From NCBI GenBank assembly GCA_022360535.1, contig JAKSCP010000317.1:1-17299 (forward strand): a DNA stretch of 17,299 nucleotides, written 5' to 3'. The stretch comes from Pseudomonadales bacterium (GTDB lineage Bacteria > Pseudomonadota > Gammaproteobacteria > Pseudomonadales > Pseudohongiellaceae). Under the pieces are notes generated by a model. That model was not told the DNA's origin, searched no databases, and saw only the letters and a list, made by a program, of their open reading frames with translations. The stretch's first letter is position 1. Each line of letters starts with the position of its first letter. Position numbers and translations under genes: made by a program. Shown here in pieces: positions 6,759 to 15,168 of the stretch.

Positions 6759-8648
6759 TTGGCCGTAAAACCTGTTGTCGTCTCCTGCGCGGCGGCAGAA
6801 AACCGTTGGACCTTACCTTATCTTTCGCTGGGTATGGTGCTCGCTCACCTGCGACACTATGAGCAGGGTGCGCTGGCACGTACTTTCGACATCCCGGCGC
6901 TTAGTCTTGTGTATGGGGATGAATATCCTCTGGAAACTTTTCTGCAGACGTTGCCCAGCGATCGCTTCATTATATTGCTGTTGTCGTCCTATGTGTGGAA
7001 CAACCAGCTGAATCTTGAAGTGGCCCGGCAGGCCAAATTGCAAAACCCACAGACGCTGGTGATACTCGGCGGTCCCGAGGTGCCCAAATATCCAGGTGAG
7101 ACCGAAGCATTTCTGCAAGCTAATCACCAGATCGATATTGCCGTGTTGGGTGAAGGCGAGTTGAGTGCGGCCGAAGTGCTGAGTCAATTGCATGAGACCG
7201 CTGCTGGCTGGGTGCTTGATGAGCTTTCCAGTGTTGCTGGTATCGTCTTCCGGTGGGGAACTGAAATTCAAAGAACCCAAGAACGACAACGAGTTAAGAC
7301 CTTGGAAAGTTTTCCATCACCCTATTTAACCGGAGAATATGGTGAATGGTTCCAGCACTTTCCCACAGCGATACTGGAAACCAATCGTGGCTGTCCATTT
7401 GGCTGCACCTACTGTGATTGGGGCTCAGCTACTCTCACCAAGATCAGCAAATTCACAGTGGAGCGGGTGACTGCCGAGATTGAATATCTCGCCAAACATC
7501 AGGCTGAAACCGTGTTTGTCGCCGACGCCAACTTCGGCATGCTGGAACAGGACATCCCCATTGCTGAAGCGTTGGTGGCTGCGAAGAAAAAACACGGCTA
7601 CCCCAAACGTCTTTATACAAACTTTGCCAAGAATGGTGGTCCGCGATTGATGAGAGTCATCAAGATTCTTAACCAGGGCGGGCTATTGCCGGTAGGGATA
7701 GTTGCTTTGCAGACTACTGATCCGACAACTCTTAAGGTCATTAAAAGGGACAATATCAAGACTTCGTCTTACGTGAAGATGATGGAATTCTTCAATGCCG
7801 AAGGAATACCGATGGCATCGGATCTAATGATTGGATTGCCAGGACAAACTCTGGAGAGCTTCGCTACGGATCTGCAGTTCTGTTTTGATTGGAAAGTCAT
7901 TGCCAACGGCAACTACACCTCTCTAATGCCCAACGCACCCATGGCTGAGGAAAATTATCGCAGTGTCCATGCAATCGAAGCAGACGCCAACGGCATGATT
8001 GCATCGACCAATAGTTTCAGTGCGCAGGACCTGCAACAGATGAAAACCTTGTGTCTGGTGTATCAGTTCTTCGTGGTATTAGGTGTTGCCAAATACTTTC
8101 TGCTGTACTTTCAGACCGAACATGGAATCCTGGCCGTGGCTTTGTTGCGCGAGTGGATCAGAAACGCTCAGGCGGAGCGGGGGAGCAATTCGTTCGCGGG
8201 CCAAATACTCACAAAGATTATTCGTGCCGAAAGTCGAGAGGGTGATTGGGCGCTGTTGAGCTGGGACGATGATGCGGAATTTTTATTTCAGGACATTGAG
8301 CAGTTTTATCGCGAGTTCATCGATTTCATTGCTACGCGCCATGCCCTATCTTTCCAGGTTGATGAGTTAGAGACACTCACCACGACCCAGCCCGCCGTAA
8401 TGCCAAGATTGCATCGGGAGTACCCTTATCAGGTGGAATTACCCCATGATGTTGTCGGTTTTTTTCAGCAACATCAGCGAGTTGCCTCCCTGGAAAAGTT
8501 AGGCGATTCGCTCAAGCCCTTGCGCAGTTTCCCACCAGCGCCTCTGCACGTTAGTCCCAAAGTCAGACAAAGGGATTCGCTCGCCTTTGTTAAGATAGAT
8601 GGCCATGGTGCAGGCTGGGAGTTGCCTTCGCCACTTCGCGGCTACTAA
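6759..8648 (+). CDS. B12-binding-type radical SAM protein of unknown product
   Basis: A 629-residue cytoplasmic enzyme. The N-terminal part (about 1-145) resembles a cobalamin-binding Rossmann domain, with LLLSSYVWN, VILGGPEVP (101-109) and IAVLGEGE (127-134), but lacks the DxHxxG motif that ligates B12 from below, as is common in this superfamily. The radical SAM core follows. ETNRGCPFGCTYCDWGSAT contains the 4Fe-4S motif C212-x3-C216-x2-C219, and LMIGLPGQTLESF is a typical later core motif. A C-terminal extension of about 200 residues is unassigned. The TTG start is decided by an in-frame TAG directly before it, with AAAGGG upstream. B12 radical SAM enzymes methylate or rearrange unreactive carbons; substrate unknown here. 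It lies 35 nt after the PQQ dehydrogenase and abuts the PhyH gene. Confidence 0.9.
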   Translation: MAVKPVVVSCAAAENRWTLPYLSLGMVLAHLRHYEQGALARTFDIPALSLVYGDEYPLETFLQTLPSDRFIILLLSSYVWNNQLNLEVARQAKLQNPQTLVILGGPEVPKYPGETEAFLQANHQIDIAVLGEGELSAAEVLSQLHETAAGWVLDELSSVAGIVFRWGTEIQRTQERQRVKTLESFPSPYLTGEYGEWFQHFPTAILETNRGCPFGCTYCDWGSATLTKISKFTVERVTAEIEYLAKHQAETVFVADANFGMLEQDIPIAEALVAAKKKHGYPKRLYTNFAKNGGPRLMRVIKILNQGGLLPVGIVALQTTDPTTLKVIKRDNIKTSSYVKMMEFFNAEGIPMASDLMIGLPGQTLESFATDLQFCFDWKVIANGNYTSLMPNAPMAEENYRSVHAIEADANGMIASTNSFSAQDLQQMKTLCLVYQFFVVLGVAKYFLLYFQTEHGILAVALLREWIRNAQAERGSNSFAGQILTKIIRAESREGDWALLSWDDDAEFLFQDIEQFYREFIDFIATRHALSFQVDELETLTTTQPAVMPRLHREYPYQVELPHDVVGFFQQHQRVASLEKLGDSLKPLRSFPPAPLHVSPKVRQRDSLAFVKIDGHGAGWELPSPLRGY

Positions 8649-8666
8649 TTGCATCTTCAGAATCCA

Positions 8667-9620
8667 ATGCAAGCATTTACAGACAGCACTGCACTAATCG
8701 CAAAACCGTCACAGTTGAAGTATCGCTTTGAGGAAGACGGTTATGTGTTTCTGCGCGGCATTGTCGCCCCGGAAAAAATTGCGGAGCTAAGGACACAAGT
8801 CGTGAGTTGCTTGAGCAAAGCTGGCTGGCTCGACCGGCAAACTGACCCTCTCGACGCAATTCCGGCAATTGTTCCCTATGTAGAGGGGGATGAGGGTTAC
8901 CTGGAAACCTATAACGAAGTGCAAAAACTTCAGACATTTCATGAACTCGCCCATGAACCAGCCATTCATTCGGTGATGACGGCATTGTTAGGGGGCAAGG
9001 TCTTTCCCCATCCTCTGGCTGTTGCCCGACTAATGTTTCCAGATAATGATGAATGGAGTACACCCCCGCACCAGGACTATCCGAACAATCAGGGTACTGA
9101 ATCACTTTATGCATGTTGGATACCATTAGGGGACTGTCCGCAGCAAATGGGCAGTTTGAGCATTCTGCGTGGCTCCCACCGCTTTGGCGTGTTGCCATTG
9201 GACTACGCATTAGGAGCGGGGCATCGGCAAGCCGTGTTGCCACCCGAGTTTGATGCCCTGGAATGGGTAGGCGGGGATTTTCATAGCGGCGATATACTGA
9301 TCTTTCATAGCCTCACTGTGCATCGCGCTCTACACAATCAATCCGGCCGCATGCGGCTGTCGGTGGACTACCGTTATCAGGCTGAGGGAGACAGACTCAC
9401 CGAGCCCTGTCTTTTTCCTCATTTCAATCGCATCAGTTGGGAAGAGGTGTACCGCGACTGGTCAGACAAGTCACTGGCTTACTACTGGCGAGACAAGAGT
9501 TTCGAGGTGGTTCCCTGGAATCCGGATATGCACAACATCAGTCCACACAAGGAGATGGACGCGATCAAGGAAGGCTTACGCTATGATCGAAAACGAGAAC
9601 GGCGAAGACAGGATTCCTAG
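8667..9620 (+). CDS. PhyH-type Fe(II)/2-oxoglutarate dioxygenase
   Basis: A 317-residue phytanoyl-CoA-dioxygenase family enzyme. It opens with YRFEEDGYVFLRGIV, the usual N-terminal strand of the family. Iron ligands are visible as H135-x-D137 (TPPHQDYPNN) and a distal His219 (HSLTVHRALHNQSG); Arg230 or Arg228 in GRMRLSVDYRY is the likely 2-oxoglutarate carboxylate binder. The pattern GSLSILRGSHRFGVLPL is a family hallmark. Members hydroxylate or otherwise oxidise aliphatic carbons, often in lipid or natural-product metabolism. I prefer ATG 8667, but a TTG at 8649 directly after the radical SAM stop would add six residues; neither has a clear ribosome binding site. The immediate junction with the radical SAM gene suggests the two act on one substrate. 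Confidence 0.9.
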   Translation: MQAFTDSTALIAKPSQLKYRFEEDGYVFLRGIVAPEKIAELRTQVVSCLSKAGWLDRQTDPLDAIPAIVPYVEGDEGYLETYNEVQKLQTFHELAHEPAIHSVMTALLGGKVFPHPLAVARLMFPDNDEWSTPPHQDYPNNQGTESLYACWIPLGDCPQQMGSLSILRGSHRFGVLPLDYALGAGHRQAVLPPEFDALEWVGGDFHSGDILIFHSLTVHRALHNQSGRMRLSVDYRYQAEGDRLTEPCLFPHFNRISWEEVYRDWSDKSLAYYWRDKSFEVVPWNPDMHNISPHKEMDAIKEGLRYDRKRERRRQDS

Positions 9621-9696
9621 CTTCCACGGTTGATAGTAATTGCAATAATCCGCAGTTAACATAGCTGAAAGATCTTTCGTGAGCGGGATTTAATCG

Positions 9697-11106
9697 ATGA
9701 AAAAGAAGACTACCAGGAACGATTTTCTCGATAGCAACTCAGCGGGTGAGCCACAATCCAGTCGCCGTAGTTTTATGAAAAAGGCGGGTGCTCTTTCGGG
9801 CATCATGATCGTGCCCAGAGCGGTCCTGGGGGGTGAAAATTACATCGCGCCCAGTGATCGATTGAATATTGCGGGTGTCGGTGCCGGAGGCAAGGGCAGG
9901 TCAGATATCGAAAGTGTTGTCCACGAAAATATTTATGCTATCTGTGACATTGATGACAATCGTCTCGCTGACACATTGAAGCAAGAGTTTGCTGCCCCCT
10001 TCCGTGAGAAAGTAAAAACCTTCCGCGACTACCGTGAGATGCTGGAAACCCAACCGGAGATCGATGCGGTCCTGATCAGCACTCCAGACCATATGCATGC
10101 ACCGATCGCCATGCACGCCATGCGCCTGGGTAAACACGTCTATGTGCAGAAGCCCCTTTGTCACACGGTCGCTGAGTGTCGTCTGCTCGCAAAAACTGCT
10201 GAAGAACATAATGTAGTTACCCAGATGGGTAATCAGGGCCATGCCGAAGAAGGTGCTCGGCTCATTAATGAATGGGTGGCCTCCGGAGAACTGGGCACCA
10301 TCGAGGAAGTACACTGTTGGACCAATCGCCCGGTGTGGCCACAGGGCATTGCTCGCCCGGAAGGGGAAATGTTGATCCCTGATACCGTCGCATGGGATCT
10401 ATGGTTAGGTGCAGCCGCCTATCGGCCTTATGTGGAACGGGCCTACCATCCGTTTAACTGGCGTGGCTGGTTGGATTTTGGTACCGGTGTGGTTGGGGAT
10501 ATGGGCGCCCATATCATCGACCATCCTTACTGGGCACTGGATCTGGATTTGCCTACTAAAATATCCGCCAGCTCTTCCCGATTTGGACGAGAAATGGAAA
10601 CCTTCCCAATTGCGTCCAAGATTCATTTTGAATTCGCCGCCAGGAATGGTCGGCCACCAGTGAAGATGACCTGGTATGACGGAGGATTACTGCCGGAGCG
10701 CCCGGAGCAACTGGAAAACGGTCGGCAACTGGGCGACAACGACGGTGGTGTGTTGATCGTTGGTTCAAAGAACACCTTGATGCACGGAGTCTATGGGCGA
10801 GACCCGCAGCTCATTCCGGAAGCAACCCATCTGGCAACAACTGCACCAGCCAGGACTCTGCCGCGGTCACCAGGTATCTATCAGGAATGGATCGATGCCA
10901 TTAAAGACCGTAGCAAGAAGACCACATCGGGATTCGATTACTCTGGCCGCCTTACTGAAACCATGCTGCTTGGTAACATCGCGACCATTCGTGCCAAGGA
11001 ACACAAGGTACTGGAGTACGATGGCAAGGCCATGCGTTTCACCAACGATGACGGAGCCAATGCCTATCTCGATAAAGCCTACCGACAAGGATTCGGTATT
11101 GCCTGA
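9697..11106 (+). CDS. Tat-exported Gfo/Idh/MocA family oxidoreductase
   Basis: A 469-residue NAD(P)-type oxidoreductase. A twin-arginine signal SRRSFMK (22-28) precedes a hydrophobic stretch ending at VLGG. The Rossmann nucleotide-binding motif is AGVGAGGKG (59-67). The usual catalytic-Lys motif EKP appears as QKP (151-153, VYVQKPLCH), and GNQGHAEEG follows. The length and Tat signal match the subgroup of secreted Gfo/Idh proteins found near DUF1080 and sugar-oxidation genes; some relatives are dehydrogenases acting at sugar C3 and others are NAD-dependent glycosidases (GH109). The next gene, a GMC dehydrogenase, begins 18 nt later. Substrate is unknown. Tat export is consistent with folding with a bound cofactor in the cytoplasm. 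Confidence 0.9.
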   Translation: MKKKTTRNDFLDSNSAGEPQSSRRSFMKKAGALSGIMIVPRAVLGGENYIAPSDRLNIAGVGAGGKGRSDIESVVHENIYAICDIDDNRLADTLKQEFAAPFREKVKTFRDYREMLETQPEIDAVLISTPDHMHAPIAMHAMRLGKHVYVQKPLCHTVAECRLLAKTAEEHNVVTQMGNQGHAEEGARLINEWVASGELGTIEEVHCWTNRPVWPQGIARPEGEMLIPDTVAWDLWLGAAAYRPYVERAYHPFNWRGWLDFGTGVVGDMGAHIIDHPYWALDLDLPTKISASSSRFGREMETFPIASKIHFEFAARNGRPPVKMTWYDGGLLPERPEQLENGRQLGDNDGGVLIVGSKNTLMHGVYGRDPQLIPEATHLATTAPARTLPRSPGIYQEWIDAIKDRSKKTTSGFDYSGRLTETMLLGNIATIRAKEHKVLEYDGKAMRFTNDDGANAYLDKAYRQGFGIA

Positions 11107-11124
11107 TTTAGCAGTAACACACTA

Positions 11125-12843
11125 ATGGCGCAGTCTCTCCAACAAGAAGAATACGATGTCATTGTCGTAGGCTCAGGTGCCGGTGGCGGCATGGCGACCA
11201 ATCGCCTGGCCAATGCCGGACTCAAAGTGGCGCTGGTGGAGGCGGGCGCATTCTACGATCCTGCTGACGAAGAACAGCGCACACAATTACGTTATCCCTG
11301 GGAATCCCCACGCCGTGGTGCCAGCACCCGACGCCGACCTTTCGGTGACTACAATTCCTGCATCGGTGGCTGGGACCTGGACGGTGAGCCTTACACTCAG
11401 GGAGATAATACGGATTTCCGCTGGTGGCGTGCGCGCATGCTGGGAGGTCGGACCAATCATTGGGGAAGAATTTCACTACGCTTTGGTCCTCTGGACTTCA
11501 AGCGCTACGATTCCGATGGCTTGGGCGATAACTGGCCCATTGGCTACGAAGACATCAAACCCTATTACGATAAGCTCGATAAGTTTGTTGGTGTCTACGG
11601 CTCCAATGAAGGGCTGTACAACGATCCCGATGGCTATTTCTTACCTGCTCCCAAACCTCGATTGCACGAGCTCTACTATATAAAGGGTGCTCGTTCTCTG
11701 GGTGTGCCCGTCTATCCTATGCGCAAGTCGGTATTGACCAAGCGTATTAATGATACTCGTGGCGTCTGTTTTTATTGCCGCCAATGCAGTCGAGCCTGTG
11801 GTGTTCATGCCGATTTCTCATCTAGCACGGTGTTGGTGTATCCAGCCTTGGAAGGGGGTCAGGTAGACCTCTATACCAACCACATGGTACGCGAGGTAGT
11901 TACAGGAGCTGATGGTCGCGCTACTGGTGTTGCTTACATCAATACCGAGGATGGCAGTCAGGGCGAGTTGCGCGGGCGCACTGTGGTGCTGGCCGCTTCT
12001 GCCTGTAGTACCGCACGCATCCTGCTCAACAGTAAGAGCTCCCAGCACACCGATGGACTGGGCAACTCAAGTGGTCACGTGGGCCATTATCTGCACGATT
12101 CCACCGGAGCCAGTCGCGCCGCTTTTCTGCCAGATTTGATGGATCGCGAAATCTACAACGAAGATGGCACCACAGGAGGTCATGTTTATACGCCGTGGTG
12201 GTTGGAAGGAGAGAATCTCGATTTCACTCGCGGTTACCATCTCGAAATTGGCGGTGGCATGGGCATGCCATCTTACGGATTTGGCTTTGCGGTAAACCAA
12301 TACAACCAATACCTGGGTGAACGGGTAGGCGGCTATGGCAATGGGCTCCGCGATGACATCAGGCGCTTCTATGGATCCCGCCTGAGTATCGCCTGCCGTG
12401 GCGAAAGCGTTCCCCAGTTTTCCAATTATTGCGAGTTGGATCCGTCTGTCGTAGATAAATGGGGCATCCCGGTACTGCGTTTTAACTATCAATGGACTGA
12501 ACACGAAATTAATCAGGCGCGACACATGCAGGACACCATGGAAGAGTTGCTTACGGCGGCGGGCGGTATACTGCTAGGATCCAAACCTGGTGCGGATCGA
12601 GACTACGGTCTGACCAAGCCCGGTGAGATTATTCACGAAGTAGGTACGACGCGAATGGGAGACAATCCCAATGCTTCGGTGACCAACTCATTCGGACAGT
12701 TACATGATGCCAGCAATGTGTTTGTCGCCGACGCCGGTACTTTCGTCTCACAAGCCGACAAGAATCCCACCTGGACCATCATGGCCTTGTCATGGCGAAC
12801 CAGCGATTACATTATTGAACAGATGAACCAGCGCAATCTTTAA
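11125..12843 (+). CDS. GMC-family FAD dehydrogenase, large subunit of a probable glycoside 3-dehydrogenase
   Basis: A 572-residue glucose-methanol-choline family flavoprotein. The FAD dinucleotide motif is VVGSGAGGG (14-22), with GGRTNHWGR (108-115) next. The C-terminal catalytic pair is His504 (HEVGTTRMG) and Asn547 (NPTWTI). An unusual cysteine cluster, C215-x2-C218-x2-C221-x3-C225, sits where relatives of the FAD glucose/sorbitol dehydrogenases carry an iron-sulfur site, suggesting electron transfer to a partner rather than to oxygen. It has no signal peptide of its own; it probably rides out with the Tat signal of the next gene, whose product belongs to the small-subunit family for such enzymes. 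The location between a Gfo/Idh gene and DUF1080 genes suggests oxidation of a glycoside at C3. Acceptor and substrate are inferred. Confidence 0.92.
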   Translation: MAQSLQQEEYDVIVVGSGAGGGMATNRLANAGLKVALVEAGAFYDPADEEQRTQLRYPWESPRRGASTRRRPFGDYNSCIGGWDLDGEPYTQGDNTDFRWWRARMLGGRTNHWGRISLRFGPLDFKRYDSDGLGDNWPIGYEDIKPYYDKLDKFVGVYGSNEGLYNDPDGYFLPAPKPRLHELYYIKGARSLGVPVYPMRKSVLTKRINDTRGVCFYCRQCSRACGVHADFSSSTVLVYPALEGGQVDLYTNHMVREVVTGADGRATGVAYINTEDGSQGELRGRTVVLAASACSTARILLNSKSSQHTDGLGNSSGHVGHYLHDSTGASRAAFLPDLMDREIYNEDGTTGGHVYTPWWLEGENLDFTRGYHLEIGGGMGMPSYGFGFAVNQYNQYLGERVGGYGNGLRDDIRRFYGSRLSIACRGESVPQFSNYCELDPSVVDKWGIPVLRFNYQWTEHEINQARHMQDTMEELLTAAGGILLGSKPGADRDYGLTKPGEIIHEVGTTRMGDNPNASVTNSFGQLHDASNVFVADAGTFVSQADKNPTWTIMALSWRTSDYIIEQMNQRNL

Positions 12844-12858
12844 ATGACTGACTAAACA

Positions 12859-13575
12859 ATGGACAGACGAGAGACTCTAAAATCGTTACTGTTGGGCTCC
12901 CTAGGCGCAGGAGTCATCGCTTCCACTGGTTGTGCGACTAACCCCAGTTCTAATCGGGCAATCACCTGGACCAGTTTGCCTGAGAGTTATTCCTATGGGC
13001 GTACTGAGATTGAAAAAGAGTATGACGAAGCGCTGTTTGCCGAAACCTACTTCAGCGAACATGAGTTGCTCACCATTGCTGTATTGTGTGACATCATCTT
13101 GCCCTCTGATCATCCCAACGGGGGTGCTTTAGACGCTGGCCTGCCGGAGTTTGTAGAGTTCATGGTTAAAGATCGAGAGCGTTACAAGTTGCCAGTGCGA
13201 GGCGGAATCGCCTGGCTCGATACTTATGCCATTGATGAGTTCGGTGCAGACTTTATCAACATTTCTGAGCAGCAACGTTTACAGATCTGTGATCGAATCG
13301 CTTATCAGGATGTGGACGATCCGGAATTACAACCCGGAATTCGCTTCTTTAGTTTCATGCGGGATCTGACTCTGACAGGCTATTACACGACAGAGCTTGG
13401 TTTTCGTGACCTGGGATACCAGGGCAACACGCCCAACGTATGGGATGGGGTACCACAGCATATCTTGGATAAGCACGGTATGGCTTACGAAGAAGAATGG
13501 CTGGAAAAATGTGTCGATCAATCTCGCCGGGACATCACGGCAGAATGGGACGACGACATGAATCTGATTAGCTGA
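12859..13575 (+). CDS. Gluconate 2-dehydrogenase subunit 3 family protein (Tat lipoprotein)
   Basis: A 238-residue small-subunit protein. The N-terminus MDRRETLKSLLLGSLGAG is a twin-arginine signal, and ASTGC (21-25) is a lipobox, so the mature protein is likely lipid-anchored at Cys25. The body contains the family's central pattern LLTIAVLCDIILPSDHPNGGALDAGLPEFVEFM (split by the hydrophobic helix) and several acidic helices. In known heterotrimeric FAD dehydrogenases this subunit carries the Tat signal and escorts the GMC subunit across the membrane. It starts 15 nt after the GMC stop, which supports a complex with that gene product. No haem motif is seen here, and no cytochrome subunit gene is in the window. 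Confidence 0.88.
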   Translation: MDRRETLKSLLLGSLGAGVIASTGCATNPSSNRAITWTSLPESYSYGRTEIEKEYDEALFAETYFSEHELLTIAVLCDIILPSDHPNGGALDAGLPEFVEFMVKDRERYKLPVRGGIAWLDTYAIDEFGADFINISEQQRLQICDRIAYQDVDDPELQPGIRFFSFMRDLTLTGYYTTELGFRDLGYQGNTPNVWDGVPQHILDKHGMAYEEEWLEKCVDQSRRDITAEWDDDMNLIS

Positions 13576-13583
13576 GAATTGTT

Positions 13584-14339
13584 ATGAAAAAACTCATCTT
13601 GTTAACCATTAGCGCATTTACGATCGTTGTGGCAGCACAGACCGTGGATCGCAGAGCGTTTGATCCAGTGCCGGACAAAGTGGTCGGCGCAATCAATGGC
13701 TCCGCGCCTTCTGACGCCATCGTGCTGTTTGACGGTAGCAACATGGACGCCTGGATTACCGCTGAAACAGAGGAAGCAGCCCGTTGGGAAATTGATGGCG
13801 ACGCCATGACAGTGCGTCGGGGCATGAGCACTATCAAAACCAAACAGGCATTCGGTGATATTCAATTACATCTGGAATTCCGGCCTACCGCCGTCATCGA
13901 AGGAGAAGGGCAGAGCCGAGGTAACAGTGGCGTATTCCTGCATTCACTATTCGAAGTGCAGATCCTCGACAGTTGGGAAAACCCCACCTACGTAAACGGC
14001 CAGGCTGGTTCTGTGTATTTGCAGTATCCGCCACTGGTAAATGCTGCACAGGAACCGGGTGAGTGGCAAAGCTATGACATTATTTTCAAAGCACCGGTGT
14101 ATGATGGGCGCGGCAATTTATCGGAACCGGCCTATCTGACCGTACTGCATAATGGCGTGCTGGTGCAGAATCACGTTGAACTCAAGGGAGCCACTTACAC
14201 ACCAATGCCTGAATACGGTATGCGCTGCGTTCCCTATAGTCAGGAGCGGGAACAGGATTGTAGTGGTAAGATGCCCATTACATTGCAAGATCACGGACAG
14301 GTAGTTTCCTATCGCAATATCTGGGTACGCGAGTTGTAA
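13584..14339 (+). CDS. Secreted DUF1080 protein (3-keto-disaccharide hydrolase family), copy 1
   Basis: A 251-residue protein with a Sec signal peptide (about 1-19). It has the DUF1080 hallmarks: LFDGSNMDAW (48-57), an NNSG-type region RGNSGVFLHSLFEVQILDS (112-130) and GEWQSYDIIFKAP further on. The family adopts a concanavalin-like beta-sandwich, and members have been assigned as 3-keto-disaccharide hydrolases, cleaving a glycosidic bond after C3 oxidation. It is 8 nt from the preceding gene and 3 nt from a second DUF1080 gene, so all are in one operon. Cys residues near the C-terminus (MRCVPYSQEREQDCSG) may form a disulfide in the periplasm. Substrate unknown. Confidence 0.88.
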   Translation: MKKLILLTISAFTIVVAAQTVDRRAFDPVPDKVVGAINGSAPSDAIVLFDGSNMDAWITAETEEAARWEIDGDAMTVRRGMSTIKTKQAFGDIQLHLEFRPTAVIEGEGQSRGNSGVFLHSLFEVQILDSWENPTYVNGQAGSVYLQYPPLVNAAQEPGEWQSYDIIFKAPVYDGRGNLSEPAYLTVLHNGVLVQNHVELKGATYTPMPEYGMRCVPYSQEREQDCSGKMPITLQDHGQVVSYRNIWVREL

Positions 14340-14342
14340 GCC

Positions 14343-15152
14343 ATGAATCGTCTCCTCATGCTAGTTTGTCTGGCTAGCTGTTTTCAGTCAGTAAATGCGC
14401 AAAACACTTTACGGCCGGAATGGATCTCCTTGTTTAATGGGACTGATCTCGATGATTGGATTCCGAAATTCACCGGCTTCGAATTGGGTGTAAACCATCT
14501 GGACACGTTTCGTGTTGAGGATGGTGTGTTTAAAGTCTCCTATGACAATTGGAACGACTTTGATGGCGAGTTTGGACATATCTTTTACAAGGAACCTTTC
14601 TCACATTATTTGCTGCGAGTCGAATACCGCTTTGTCGGTGATCAGGTCACTAACGGCCCAGCCTGGGCTTTCCGCAATAACGGCGTCATGTTGCACAGTC
14701 AGGCGCCGGAAACCATGACCCTGGATCAGGAATTTCCCGCTTCCATCGAAGCGCAAATGCTTGGTGGTAATGGTGAGGATGAAAGACAGACGGCCAATGT
14801 TTGTTCGCCAGGCACCAACTACGTGATGAACGGTGAGTTGATTACCGTGCACTGCACAAACTCTACCTCACAGACATTCCATGGCGATCAATGGGTCACC
14901 ATGGAAATCGAAGTGCGTGGCAGTGAATTGGTGCGCCATGTGGTCAATGGCGAAACCGTTTTTGAATACTCAGATATTCAACTGGACCCGGAAGACCCGG
15001 ACGCCCAACGCCTGCTTGCGGCCGGGGCCAGCCTGTATGTGCGAGAAGGGTATATCTCGTTGCAGGCAGAGAGCCACCCAACTGAATTCAGAAAGATAGA
15101 GCTGTTGCCACTGCCGACTTCCGAGCCTTGCTTAAGCCTTCCTTGCCGCTAG
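14343..15152 (+). CDS. Secreted DUF1080 protein (3-keto-disaccharide hydrolase family), copy 2
   Basis: A 269-residue protein with a Sec signal peptide (about 1-19, VNA|Q). The motif SLFNGTDLDDW (29-39) and the region RNNGVMLHSQ (111-120) mark the DUF1080 / concanavalin-like fold. It is clearly a paralogue of the preceding gene product but diverged, with an insert around the GGNGEDERQTANVCSP stretch. Two paralogues in tandem could differ in substrate, or one could be a hydratase/lyase and the other a hydrolase; the sequence does not tell. It ends 16 nt before the convergent stop of a minus-strand GMC gene, with no clear terminator between them. Confidence 0.87.
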   Translation: MNRLLMLVCLASCFQSVNAQNTLRPEWISLFNGTDLDDWIPKFTGFELGVNHLDTFRVEDGVFKVSYDNWNDFDGEFGHIFYKEPFSHYLLRVEYRFVGDQVTNGPAWAFRNNGVMLHSQAPETMTLDQEFPASIEAQMLGGNGEDERQTANVCSPGTNYVMNGELITVHCTNSTSQTFHGDQWVTMEIEVRGSELVRHVVNGETVFEYSDIQLDPEDPDAQRLLAAGASLYVREGYISLQAESHPTEFRKIELLPLPTSEPCLSLPCR

Positions 15153-15168
15153 CCAAAGTTATTAACTG

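Noticed and set aside
12844..12855. Three-codon frame ATG-ACT-GAC-TAA between the GMC and subunit 3 genes
   Set aside because: Too short to judge and not conserved information; it may be a chance start next to the stop codon.
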